16,100 bases of DNA, from the NCBI RefSeq assembly GCF_000524195.1, contig NW_020170727.1, positions 1-16,100 of the forward strand. Direction: 5' to 3'. The notes beneath the pieces are model-generated. The model was not told the origin of the DNA. It was given only the letters and a program-made list of their open reading frames with translations, and searched no databases. Made by a program: the position numbers and the translations under genes. Below are positions 1 to 8,092 of this stretch, one piece after another. Source of the stretch: Echinococcus granulosus (lineage: Eukaryota; Platyhelminthes; Cestoda; Cyclophyllidea; Taeniidae). Position 1 is the first letter of the stretch. Each line of letters starts with the position of its first letter.

Positions 1-55
1 GGTTTGTTTACAATCACAGCATAGCATGTGTCGCAAGGTTTCTGCCTGCAATTTT

Positions 56-333
56 TTATTTACACCAAGTAAGAAACATTCTGTGAGAATATGGTGCATC
101 ACGTCCTCCTCTGTTTGACCATGTGTTGCCCTCTAGGTCGCTTAAAGCTGTAAGCTCACGAGACTTATAATTCTCACAGGTACTTTGTACTGCAAATTCC
201 CACAGCAAAGATCCTTCTCCAAAGGTTGTCTTCTTGGGCCTTCCATTTTGAAGAGCACTTTTCGTTGACGCTCGTATTCTTCCGTATGCGTGCTTCATGG
301 CAGTCACTTTCAATTCATCAGTCAGACAGTAGG
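56..333 (-). CDS. Candidate terminal coding exon, unknown protein
   Basis: On the minus strand a pyrimidine-rich acceptor ending in CCCTTAG (bases 339-334) opens a frame of about 91 codons that ends in TAA at 58-56. The peptide begins YCLTDELKVTAMKHAYGRIR and continues with a basic patch (GRPKKTT) and a mixed hydrophobic and charged stretch (GEGSLLWEFAVQS). The composition looks protein-like rather than random. The stop codon overlaps an AATAAA hexamer (60-55, minus strand), so this could be the last exon of a minus-strand gene with a very short 3' UTR. Internal GTGAGA and GTGAGC sites near 170 and 150 are alternative donors, so the exon may end earlier and the stop may be incidental. I do not recognise the family. 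No ATG is assigned because the frame is open back to the acceptor. Confidence 0.4.
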
Positions 334-625
334 CTAAGGGATTAAAAATTCACTAATCTTTTAGCAGTAAGGTGGGTGAACAACAAACTGACCGTGGGTA
401 GGGTTTACTTATATGGCTTCCACTATGACTCCTCTACCTGACTTTCAGGTCAAATAGTGACTCTATCGCTTATACTACGTAAATATTATCAAGAATTGTC
501 CTTAGTAGGGAGGGTCCCTAATCAATTTCCTTGCTCATGATTAGAAATAGAGAAGAATCTCCCCATACCATAATGAACTAACTTTGAGGAAATTGCGATT
601 AAATGTAATCACTTATCCAACTCCC

Positions 626-667
626 TGGCAGGATCATATACTCTGCCGCCGCACCGTCGCCAAACAG
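626..667 (+). CDS. Candidate 42-nt exon
   Basis: A short segment lies between an acceptor (CAACTCCCTGGCAG, ending at about 625) and a strong donor (TTCA followed by GTAAGTT). Its length is a multiple of three. Read with one leading base it gives IIYSAAAPSPNRI plus two spare bases, which joins in phase to the candidate exon at 812-940. Read in phase 0 it gives DHILCRRTVAKQDS. Both are open, so the frame is set only by the join. Very short exons like this are easily found by chance, and no motif supports a function. Confidence 0.27.
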
Positions 668-811
668 GATTCAGTAAGTTCCAAGTCAAGATTCTATAAC
701 TGTTGAATAGAATTAAACCCATTTTGTCATGCAAATATGCTCAGGATCTAAAATCAAATAAAACAATGTAATTCAACAAGTCCTCAGGCCAACTAGAAAC
801 CCAGGCTTCAG

Positions 812-940
812 AAGTTGTCGGACCAAATTCTTTGAATGGGATTCGGCAAAGGTGCGGCAGCAGAACTCGTTTATGGATAACCTGATTTTGATGATGAATC
901 ACTTCAGAGCAGCATTATGGGCTGTTGCGCATGTGTGTGG
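812..940 (+). CDS. Candidate internal exon, weak Rictor-like similarity
   Basis: The frame is open from the acceptor CCCAGGCTTCAG to the donor GG|GTAAGG at 941 and encodes about 42 residues. The last part reads HFRAALWAVAHVCG. From memory of the family, Rictor (scaffold of mTOR complex 2) has a conserved segment of the form LKAxLWALGNIGSS at the equivalent place, so the end of this exon is a reasonable though short match. The first part of the exon (KFFEWDSAKVRQQNSFMDNL) has no match that I know of. Its phase agrees with 626-667 upstream and with a possible acceptor at 1032 downstream. It could equally be an unrelated helical repeat protein or chance. Confidence 0.38.
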
Positions 941-1032
941 GTAAGGACAATGTCGGAAACCAGACTAGAACAAGTGAGAGATAAATGGTCAAATCCGGCA
1001 ACTATGCCGCATGTGGATGCGTCTTCCTGAAG

Positions 1033-1181
1033 GACATCTGGACTGCCTCCGTGCTATTATTGGATTCCCGCAGCAACTCCTCTAGCCCACTCTGTCCTTG
1101 AAACCCGAAGTGGCGTCTGCTTGGCATTGACCAGACAGTGGACATCAATGCGTGCCCTAAGTGTGCAACGTCTCGAAAAGG
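1033..1181 (+). CDS. Candidate exon, continues Rictor-like pattern
   Basis: It starts after an acceptor CTTCCTGAAG with one leading base, the phase required by the donor at 941. The open frame runs to a fair donor AAGG|GTAGAA. The peptide contains WIPAATPLAHSVLETRSGVC. The human Rictor segment downstream of the LWALGNIGSS motif has the pattern IP-x4-LA-x4-VL-x2-R-x2-C. Here it is IP-x4-LA-x2-VL-x2-R-x3-C, so the order is kept with small length changes. Flanking residues do not agree well, and the acceptor is only moderate. It may be a divergent gene, a decaying copy or coincidence. Confidence 0.28.
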
Positions 1182-1597
1182 GTAGAAAAGTGGGACCTAA
1201 TGGAAACTTCTAAAGCCCCAAAACAGAAGCATTTTTGATGAGGCTGAACGCCTACCTAGCTGATGCATACAGCATGAAAGGAAGAAACAACTTGACTCCT
1301 GGCTAGAACAGGGAATCAGTTTAAGGCGGCTGTATCAGGAGGCCCCTGACTAAACAATTTCATTCCACCTCCATCAGATGAGAATGTGACGACAATTTCC
1401 AAGCGAGTGTGTTCTGCAAATGGTAACGGGTAGCACTAGGCTACATTAACCAACAATTTTTTTCACTTCGTTGACTAAATAAATGAGGCATCATTTGTGA
1501 ATTTTTCAACTTGTGATGAGCAGTGCCCATTGTCTTCCAACACTAAACGAAAGAAATGTCGCTGCTGAATGTTGCTGCTGCATCTTTAGCACCGAAG

Positions 1598-1803
1598 CCA
1601 ATCCACTTTGTGAAGTAGACAAGCAGAACTTCCTCATCTTGTGTCCTGGCGACGCTGTACCATTTGAGGGAAACAGAGGATGGATTGAGACTCATCGATG
1701 CTCCAACGATGCCACGGTCTTCACAGCCTCTCCGCTTTATGGGGAACTGTGCTGTCTTCCAGGCAATCTGATAAAATGGTGGATGCTTCAAGGATACTTC
1801 TAA
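1598..1803 (+). CDS. Candidate exon, possible end of Rictor-like chain
   Basis: This frame is open from before 1520 to TAA at 1801-1803. A start after the AG at 1596-1597 would fit the phase left by the donor at 1182. The peptide includes NRGWIETHRCSNDATVF and later LYGELCCLPGNLI. These line up loosely with the Rictor stretch NW-x3-RHSRKHLWPV followed by L-x-x-EL-x-x-IP, again in the expected order. The identity is low and the acceptor poor. Cys-rich residues upstream (AECCCCIF, about 1567-1590) are probably outside the exon. The minus strand is also open here for about 80 codons, so the strand itself is uncertain. Confidence 0.22.
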
Positions 1804-2032
1804 ATTGCCGTGCTTCCGCAGTAGATGGGAAGAAAACCCACTTTCTTCGTGACCATTCTAGGCTGCCTGTTTGATTATCTTCTGTGTTTGAAATCCTCCA
1901 CAGCGGCACGGCGATACTTTGTGTGTTTGGATGAGTCCGCGTTATGATTTTGTGGGCACATGGTCGTCTACTTGGCATCTGGCTCATGCCGATAGCCTCG
2001 GCTGTTCTTTACATCATTAATATGCCTTTCAG

Positions 2033-2062
2033 CATGCTTTTATAACTATTTCCGCCTTCAAG
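2033..2062 (+). CDS. Candidate 30-nt microexon
   Basis: Thirty bases sit between a very good acceptor (ATATGCCTTTCAG) and a very good donor (TTCAAG|GTAGGT). In phase 0 they read HAFITISAFK. A length divisible by three with symmetric phase is typical of cassette microexons. The two splice signals are the whole of the evidence. The region is also inside a minus-strand open frame, so this may be a chance pairing. Confidence 0.18.
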
Positions 2063-2144
2063 GTAGGTTTGAAGTGCTATAACACCACCAGCCAAGTTAA
2101 ACCCTCTGTTAAATCCTACGGGCAACCGTCTGGAATAATGGAAT

Positions 2145-2357
2145 TCATGCCTTGGAAATATGTTGTTCAGCGAAATATAGGAGGTGATCGTTGAGGGCCA
2201 ATGATAGGTCAGAATAGGTGTTTGAAGAGGCAATGACTTGTCTCTGTGATAAACCATCGAAAAATAACCTAATTTTGGCATTTGTCGGCCAGCCATAGCA
2301 GAGGCATACCATATATGTCGCCGCTCCCGAGACGTAGCCGCTACCTTCAGAGAGAGT
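2145..2357 (-). CDS. Candidate exon, unknown protein
   Basis: The minus-strand acceptor TTTTTTATGTCTCAG (ending at 2358) opens a phase-0 frame of 70 codons ending in TGA at 2147-2145. The peptide starts TLSEGSGYVSGAATYMVCLC and later reads LSQRQVIASSNTYSDLSLAL. The run GSGYVSG recalls the GxGYVxS motif of GT31 galactosyltransferases, but it is far too short to assign and no acidic catalytic motif follows. A good donor (ATATG|GTATGC, last exon base 2310) would make a 48-nt phase-0 exon instead. A second minus-strand frame is open across the same bases (2009-2395, the longest in the window), and I judge it less protein-like. Confidence 0.27.
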   Translation of the reverse strand, partial: TLSEGSGYVSGAATYMVCLCYGWPTNAKIRLFFDGLSQRQVIASSNTYSDLSLALNDHLLYFAEQHISKA

Positions 2358-2362
2358 CTGAG

Positions 2363-3874
2363 ACATAAAAAACATTTCGTGAAGCTGTAACCCAACAGTG
2401 GTATAACCTATACCCTTGGGTCTCATCTGCGCAAATACTTGATGCTGTTTATTGCCGAAACTGCTAAAATATTTTGCGCTTTCTGGATGATGGTAAAGTT
2501 AATTTATCTCATGCATTTACTATGCAACCTAAATCCAGTCATCTCAGAGACGGTTTCAGTGCCATCAAGTAGAACACATTAGGTGAAGCATAAAACCATC
2601 GCCTTGCAAAGGGCTATTCACATACTCTTCTGCAATATATCTGACTGGATTCGGCGTGAAGGGACTTTTGTCCTTGCTACTGAAAGTGAATTCAGCGTAC
2701 TTTCCTTCCCTGTTCTTCCTTTCAAATAAGAGTAGTGATTTTACAAAAGTGCAGTAAAAAGTAACAGAACAAATGTTTTTAGCTTACGAAAAAAGATAAA
2801 ATGCATGAATACACAAGGAGGTGTAAGTGGGATGATCAAATTTCCCTCGGGATTTGCTAATCGAGCTGTTTTTTGCCTTCCCATTGTCTCCTTAAAAAGG
2901 TCAATGCTGTTTTTCGCCTCCTTCCAGCCTCTTTAGTTATTATCCGTTGGCTCTCTCAAACAAGATTTGGTAGTACATCGCTGCATTTATGGCCGACTAG
3001 TCGTTTGAAATAGGTTTGTCACAGTGATTAAATCCATCTGTCTACGGTTCCATGCGTGAGCGATATGTGCCTCTTTGCTGATGGAGATGTTTCTGAGCCT
3101 TGTTTAGAAGACGCTTCTACCAGTTGCAACTTACAAATATGTTTTGAATCAACCAATATCTTGGGGATGGCTGACTCTCCTGCTTTTTCTCTATTCCTAC
3201 TTTTGATCATTTCTTTCCACAAGTTGTCACTCGTGACTTAAAATTACGTCCTCTCACAACGTGATCAACCACTCAAAACCAACCTCTTTAATGGTTAAGG
3301 ATAATTGAACTTGCATACAACTGTTATTAACCACTGCTATTAACAACTTTCATTTATTTGGAAAGCGTAAATTTTAAAGCGATTCTTTTATGCAATGCCA
3401 AATAACCCGCTCTTTTGAACTGAAAGAGCAGAAGGTTTGATTTTAATTTCTCATTGCTCAAGAAGGTAAATAGTGAGAGTCCAAATGTAATGCGTTTTGC
3501 GAACAATCGGAGGAAGGTAGTCTGTTAGCGCAAAAGCAAAGGCGAGAGCCTGGAGGCAACAAAATAGTAACCCAAACCCAATAGTCTACACAGGGAAATA
3601 TCGCTCTCTTCGGTACTCCACGTGGTTATTAATCTATTCCTGCTATCACAATCAACTAAAGAAGTTTATGCATTTTATGCAGTGCTATGGATTCGGGGTT
3701 CCCTTCTTCTCGTCAACTGCATGGCAGGGATCTGTTCCCTTGATACTGCTCAAGGCAGGTTGATGCTCCAGGATAAGTGCATCTTCTTTGCCAATCACTA
3801 ATCGAGGATAAGCTGCCCGGAAGCAGAGCCATTCAAGTAGCCTAATAGATCTAGCATTCTGCATTCATCCTTAC
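2363..3874. other. No supported gene
   Basis: I see no convincing exon here. A plus-strand frame at 3029-3241 reads plausibly (CLFADGDVSEPCLEDAS, with a hydrophobic end) but has a poor acceptor and no donor. A superb acceptor (CGCCTCCTTCCAG, ending at 2926) is followed by only a 27-codon frame. A small hairpin, 7 bp with a 7-nt loop, lies at 3409-3429 (GCTCTTT/AAAGAGC). Confidence 0.5.
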
Positions 3875-4125
3875 TTTGTTTTCATGCCAATTCAATTTCA
3901 CCATTTTGCTGAGGCCCATTCTTCTACCTTGCATATGACGGGAGCATACTTCATGCATTTCGCATTTGTTGTTGGAAGATACACAGTTGTTATTTCCTAA
4001 TCGTTCTAGTCTGGCATTGCTTAGGTTGTTTAATGTTAGCAACGGAGAAAGTGGGGTGTTACCAAATGTCCACTTGGCTTTGATGAGTCTTTTACTGTGA
4101 GCTGTGTCCATCAGATACCTTCCTT
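3875..4125 (-). CDS. Candidate internal exon, unknown protein
   Basis: The minus-strand exon runs from an acceptor (CACCTCTGATGTCTAGACGTTACAG) to a donor (AACAAA|GTAAGG), with two leading bases and 83 full codons. The peptide includes LMDTAHSKRLIKAKWTF, LLTLNNLSNARLERLG and MGLSKMVKLNWHENK, so it is polar and basic. It contains scattered Cys and His but no zinc-finger spacing that I recognise. Its phase agrees with 5362-5459 upstream (one base left over) and 2310-2357 downstream (phase 0). An ATG at 4111-4109 could instead be a start. The family is unknown. Confidence 0.35.
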
Positions 4126-4203
4126 CTGTAACGTCTAGACATCAGAGGTGGGAAGCGGGAATGGAACTGTTGACATCCTTAATGGAAAGAAGAGATTAGC
4201 CAG

Positions 4204-4236
4204 CTTAATTTGGCATAAAATTATGCTTAAATTAAG
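4204..4236. repeat. AT-rich palindrome (hairpin)
   Basis: A 33-base palindrome. The outer arms CTTAATTT and AAATTAAG pair over 8 bp, the inner arms GCATAA and TTATGC pair over 6 bp, and a two-base AA centre with a small G/TT bulge separates them. Such a compact, nearly perfect hairpin is rare by chance at this length. It could be the core of a decayed hairpin mobile element, a cruciform-prone site or an AT-rich regulatory palindrome. No flanking target-site duplication was recognised. Confidence 0.75.
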
Positions 4237-4781
4237 ACGTACATACCACTGACTATCTCATTCACTTACTTGCTGGTTTAAAAGTCCAGCTAGATATCTA
4301 CTGGCCTCCCAAGCCTATATTTCACCAACTTCTTAGTCAGACCCTTTTTCCATCCCTGTTCTCTCCCACTGCGATGCACTTACAATTTCGTGAGTAGTTT
4401 GATCTTATCGTGATTCCTGTAATGCAACCCGTAGTTATGGAAAACATCGTTTCTCCCCAATGGTGCGTCTAATATTACCAAGCCCACACTTGTTAGTTCC
4501 ACCTTTCTCGAAAGGTGTCATTTTAACAACGGGTTATGTTCACTTCGCCCACTCTTCTAATTCAGCCAGCCATCCAAAGTGAGAAATGATGCAAGAAACC
4601 TTCCCCATTTTGTGCACAGAGTGCACAGAAAAAAAATCACAATTACTTGTGGATAGGGTTGTAATTTTTCAGTGCCAGTAGAACGATGGGATAGCTGGTC
4701 TGCTATGATCGGTGCACCTCGAAGATGTAGGCGGTGAGCGGGTTACACCTTGTAAAATGCAGAATTTTTGCCATTTACTAG

Positions 4782-4861
4782 GATTATATCGTTCTTGGAC
4801 GAATGCAAGTGGGCCGGTGTGTGGAAGGGTGCATCGCGACCAGCCAGTTCAAATTCTCGAG
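4782..4861 (+). CDS. Candidate exon
   Basis: A strong acceptor (TTTTTGCCATTTACTAG) and a good donor (CTCGAG|GTTAGT) bound 80 bases that are open in all three frames. The frame chosen (two leading bases, then LYRSWTNASGPVCGRVHRDQ and on to VQILE) ends in phase 0. It is the only one that stays open into the next acceptor-bounded segment at 4978. The same frame is open upstream to about 4706, so the exon may begin earlier. Another frame (YIVLGRMQVGRCVEGCIATS) also looks protein-like, so the choice rests on the join alone. No family recognised. Confidence 0.3.
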
Positions 4862-4977
4862 GTTAGTACACAATGCAGCAGGACAACCGCCCATCAGAAT
4901 AAGGCAGAATTTAAGTGGGACCGTGACAGTAATTAATATTACTTGGTGGTATCATGTACAGGTTATCTATTTTTTAG

Positions 4978-5019
4978 GTAGGCAAATTTGATCCTGCCAA
5001 TCTGTGTTCAGACCAATAA
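4978..5019 (+). CDS. Candidate short terminal exon
   Basis: After a fine acceptor (GGTTATCTATTTTTTAG) the phase-0 frame reads VGKFDPANLCSDQ and stops at TAA (5017-5019). The stop lies inside a double polyadenylation hexamer. If real, this is the end of the gene whose previous exon is 4782-4861. A 14-codon tail is weak evidence alone, and the phase agreement with the upstream exon is the main support. Confidence 0.25.
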   Translation, partial: VGKFDPANLCSDQ

Positions 5020-5024
5020 ATAAA
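5015..5024 (+). terminator. Possible polyadenylation signal
   Basis: AATAAATAAA contains two overlapping AATAAA hexamers directly over the candidate stop codon. It would define a very short 3' UTR for the 4782-5019 model. AATAAA also arises by chance in AT-rich DNA. Confidence 0.3.
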
Positions 5025-5068
5025 CATTCCTGCAAGCTTACAAAGAAACAGCACTATATTCTTTCTCA

Positions 5069-5101
5069 TTTTGGTTTTCCTTTGCCATAATTGAGCCTCA
5101 C
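5069..5101 (+). repeat. Diverged dispersed repeat, copy 1
   Basis: These 33 bases (core TTTGCCATAATTGAGCCTC) match 16047-16079 at 27 of 33 positions by eye, in the same orientation. The flanks diverge. It could be a fragment of an old interspersed element or a shared 3'-end motif. Confidence 0.5.
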
Positions 5102-5308
5102 CGTCAACACAACAGGTTCTTTAATGGCAGAATAATTAACTGGTACTAATGAAAATATGTTGCAATGATATAAAAGCTCATTTAACAGTGACAGCACTAG
5201 CAAATTTGGAGCTATCTTATAGGATTGGATAGAGGGCCATGATCAAAGAGGGTCTTCGAGTTCCCAGGTCTAGGAGTGAATGGATGAGTTTTGGTGATCG
5301 TGTGAATT

Positions 5309-5459
5309 TTAACACAGCTCTCTAACCCCCTCTAAGTTACCAGAAGATGCGATTACAATACCAAGTATTCGTTGTTGTTTGTTATCAAAGGTGCAAAGTC
5401 CATCTAGAATAAGTTGGAGCACCATTTTCGAAAGTAAAGTGCAGAGTCCCTGGTCTTCG
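5309..5459 (-). CDS. Candidate exon, unknown hydrophobic or helical protein
   Basis: A strong minus-strand acceptor (GGCTTATTACCACTTCAG, ending at 5460) opens a frame with one leading base. It begins EDQGLCTLLSKMVLQLILDG, continues CTFDNKQQRILGIVIASSGN and stops with TAA at 5311-5309. The alternation of Leu, Ile and Val suggests helices as in HEAT-like or other helical repeats, but no motif is diagnostic. A donor CTTG|GTATTG (last exon base 5362) would make it an internal 98-nt exon, phase-compatible with 3875-4125. The open frame extends upstream to an ATG at 5497-5495, through the pyrimidine-rich tract. Confidence 0.35.
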
Positions 5460-5805
5460 CTGAAGTGGTAATAAGCCAAAGCAGCACAAAGGAACATATA
5501 TTATTAACGTAGAGAAAAGACTGAAACACTCTAGTTGGTGGCTTATGCTAAAGGGTTAATTAAGTCCCAATGTCGAGTAAAGTGAAAGGCTTTGTTCTAA
5601 GTCAGCTCTATTTTAGTTCAGACATTGTACTTTGTTGCAGAAAAAGAAGTTTTTTTATGGCCACTACGTGGCAAAACAAACTTTTATGACTTTTCGGTCC
5701 AACTTTGTGTACACAAACGCCTTACAAGCCATTTTTGCTGTTTTCATTGCCCAAGTGATCTCTCCTTCTACAAGTTAATTGCATAAAAAGCCTTCTTATT
5801 TCCAG

Positions 5806-5890
5806 TGAAATGATGAGTCGATTTGCTTGGCTAAATTTCGCAGGACAAACCATGACATTGGCTGTTTGCCTGACTACAACTACTCGGGTG
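5806..5890 (+). CDS. Candidate 85-nt internal exon
   Basis: It has excellent splice sites on both sides: acceptor CCTTCTTATTTCCAG and donor GGGTG|GTAAGT. Only one of three frames is open (one leading base, 28 codons): EMMSRFAWLNFAGQTMTLAV followed by CLTTTTRV. The middle is hydrophobic and could be part of a membrane segment. The next strong acceptor (ATTGCAG at 6073) does not continue this frame because TGA follows at once, so the neighbouring exons are not identified. The minus strand is also open here (5722-5913, with its own donor GTAAGG at the end), which leaves the strand in some doubt. Confidence 0.37.
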
Positions 5891-6220
5891 GTAAGTGGGC
5901 AGCGCGGACCCACCTCGTGCCCGTGAAGGCGCCATCAACCCACCAGGGCGGAGACAGACACAGCTTCCCTCACAACCACCCACCATTCTCCTATATACAG
6001 TAGCTAAATCGAGAGGTAGATTGAGAAAATAAAGAAAAATATTTACTAAACAATGAAACTAAACTCATTGCAGTGACCTATGCAACAAGTGTTAGGGGCT
6101 GAGCTTGGACACCTTGCATTCTTGGGTAACTTGGCAGACAATTCTCTTAAGATGAGCAGTCTCCCTTCCATACCTTTACATATAATCAAGTCTCTCCAGG
6201 TCACGCAATATCACAGACCC

Positions 6221-6468
6221 CTACGAAAGCATCATGAACTGTTGTTGACATGTGTGACCTCGGATACGAATGGCACCGAGGCTAATCAAGAGGGTAGGAA
6301 CTTCAGAACAGAGGCCACTAGTATCAGCAGCAGCAGCAGCAGCAGTCCCTTCGGGTACTGCTTGTGTGGTAAGTAACAATGTAGTCCCTTCTTCCGTTCT
6401 TACAAGCATTTGTATAAATTCGACCAGTCTTGGCCTTGCCGAGAATGACAACGCATTTAAATTTCCGT
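6221..6468 (-). CDS. Candidate exon with alanine run
   Basis: The minus-strand acceptor region is strongly pyrimidine-rich (CACCCCTCCTACTTCCTCCT further upstream, then CTCAAAG). It opens a frame of about 81 codons that includes RPRLVEFIQMLVRTEEGTTL and a short polyalanine run before DTSGLCSEVPTLLISLG. It stops at TAG (6223-6221), and a weak donor CGAG|GTCACA may end it earlier. The alanine run is encoded by the CTG/CAG repeat. The plus strand is open too and has a perfect GTGTG|GTAAGT donor at 6369, so either strand could be coding. Protein family unknown. Confidence 0.3.
6325..6345. repeat. (CAG)7 trinucleotide repeat
   Basis: Seven uninterrupted CAG units. On the plus strand it reads as serine or alanine runs in two open frames, and on the minus strand it encodes the alanine run of the candidate exon at 6221-6468. 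Trinucleotide runs of this length are common in eukaryotic coding sequence and can be polymorphic. Confidence 0.95.
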
Positions 6469-6903
6469 CTTTGAGGCATTGAACAAACAGGAGGAAGTAG
6501 GAGGGGTGCACTTTAGGGTGCCCATGAATTACAGGGGGTCGCTGTTGTGAGACTCACAAATCGACCCAAATTTTTTGGTCACATGATGTAGAAAGTGGCG
6601 TCCGCATTTGGCTATTTCATCACCATTATTGAACCTAACGTGGTACCAAATTAACTGGCACTTTGGCACAACTGGAAAATTTTATTTAGTGTAATATCAT
6701 GTAGAAAGTGTAAAAGGATGTAATTCAGTCATATTTGACAATCTCGGTTAATGCCGTGGTTAGCTGCCTTTCCTTACAATATATTAGATTTGGGCAATTC
6801 TTTTTAGCTACCTTTTGTTGTTTCTAACCCTGTCCGTCTGAATTTGCCGTATATCCAACGCACTGGACAAGCTGCTCCAGACAGCTTTGTATGACCTAAT
6901 AAT

Positions 6904-7076
6904 TCAAAACCATGTTAATTTTGTGATATGGAACGGCAAGGAGTGGAGTGACAACCGAACAAACAACCCGAAATATGCTCTCGTTATAACCAAATGACAG
7001 CGGTACAGTCGTTCCCTGTTGGTCCTCGGAAAAGCCTTTGTTCGAGGTATTAGTGGTGACAAACAACCCTCCACCT
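6904..7076 (-). CDS. Candidate exon, unknown protein
   Basis: The minus-strand acceptor (CTTCCTTCCTTCGGTGTGCG, then TCAAACAG) opens a frame with two leading bases: VEGCLSPLIPRTKAFPRTNR, followed by ERLYRCHLVITRAYFGLF. It stops at TGA (6906-6904). It is basic and then hydrophobic near the end. No polyadenylation hexamer follows closely, and no donor within the frame is convincing, so its role as a terminal exon is doubtful. Confidence 0.25.
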
Positions 7077-7176
7077 CTGTTTGACGCACACCGAAGGAAG
7101 GAAGCACGGCTTACAGCTGCTTCGGTCTACTAAGGCACGGGCTTTTTTAGGTTGACGGCCTGAGCCCTGCATAGCA

Positions 7177-7386
7177 TTAGTCCAACGAAAGCTTTGGTGA
7201 CGACCTTTTCAGCCATTCAAAAAAAAGGTCAGCAACAAATTTCAACTCATAGTTTTCGACTAAAATCGTGGCCACAACCATTGCCGCCTGTGCATTTCCT
7301 CCCCCTTCTCTAATGTCCAAGGATTTATTTTTTAGTTTGAAAATGGCAAGTAGAGGCAATGGTAGTGTGTCAGGCCACTTTCCCAC
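7177..7386 (-). CDS. Candidate exon or exon part, unknown protein
   Basis: The minus-strand frame reads KWPDTLPLPLLAIFKLKNKS, then QAAMVVATILVENYELKFVA and DLFFEWLKRSSPKLSLD, ending with TAA. The amphipathic pattern with acidic and basic residues looks like real protein and is among the better-reading stretches here. The upstream boundary is unclear: an in-frame TAA precedes it, and the nearest AG (after TAAATTCAAG) lacks a pyrimidine tract. No family recognised. Confidence 0.28.
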   Translation of the reverse strand: MGKWPDTLPLPLLAIFKLKNKSLDIREGGGNAQAAMVVATILVENYELKFVADLFFEWLKRSSPKLSLD

Positions 7387-8055
7387 TTGAATTTACTAAA
7401 GTGCCACAAAACTTGATTTACCGTCACCTCAGCATCTGTTTAACCTCCATTCCCTTTTTGGTCATTATGGAAGTTTGCGGTACTACACACCACGACTATG
7501 CTATCTGTTACAAGTGAGACGAACTTCAACAAGCATCAACCGAATGGTTAAAATAACTGAATTGAAATATCCAATTTGGTGAAAACATCGCTGATTGATA
7601 GTGCAAAAATTCCCACTGATTGCATTTGCAGCAGTCTAAAAAGTGAGACCAAGATTAAATGACACTTGTTTAATTGAAGGGGGAAAGATAGGCGACTCCA
7701 GTACTTTTTTTAACACGCTAGATGGTCGCACAACCTGAAGAAGTGGCACCCCTCTACAGTGGCAATGGACGAGATGACTTAGTGATTCATTGAGCACTCA
7801 AGGATTTTTTAAAATGAATCTATTAAAGAGCATCCTGCCCGAACAACATGATGATTGCTTGCCTTCGTTTTGTCTCACCAAATCGAAGGAGACACTGAGG
7901 GCACTGAGGACCGCCAGCATGTTGAGCACACGTACGTGATTATTAATTTTGCGTTTGAATAGGTGTCGAGGATTGTATATTTAGCTAAGACTGATCCACG
8001 TGACCATGTCTTCAAGGCATACTCCCCACTTACCTAAAGTAAAGGCGCGAGGTGC
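7387..8055. other. No supported gene
   Basis: I see no open frame of note, no splice-bounded exon and no repeat worth naming. One good minus-strand donor (TTTAG|GTAAGT, rc of 8030-8036) ends a frame of about 43 codons that overlaps the hairpins at 8056-8139, but no acceptor was found for it. Confidence 0.5.
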
Positions 8056-8089
8056 ATACGGTCGTCTACCGCTACCTGCATGACCGTAT
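8056..8089. repeat. Stem-loop 1 of a tandem pair
   Basis: The arms ATACGGTC (8056-8063) and GACCGTAT (8082-8089) are perfect inverted copies. A G-T and a T-A pair extend the stem inward to 10 pairs, closing a 14-base loop. It lies three bases before a second, longer hairpin. Confidence 0.7.
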
Positions 8090-8092
8090 TGA

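Noticed and set aside
1149..1186. Plus-frame peptide with a C-x2-C pair (ACPKCATSRKG)
   Set aside because: It lies in a different frame from the favoured exon, has no second ligand pair and stops at once.
2009..2395. Longest open frame in the window (128 codons, minus strand)
   Set aside because: It overlaps the better-reading frame at 2145-2357, has no boundary signals of its own, and such a length is expected by chance in 32 kb of both strands.
3029..3241. Plus-strand frame with acidic start and hydrophobic end (CLFADGDVSEPCLEDAS)
   Set aside because: Reads well, but it lacks a credible acceptor, donor or start, and the minus strand is equally open.
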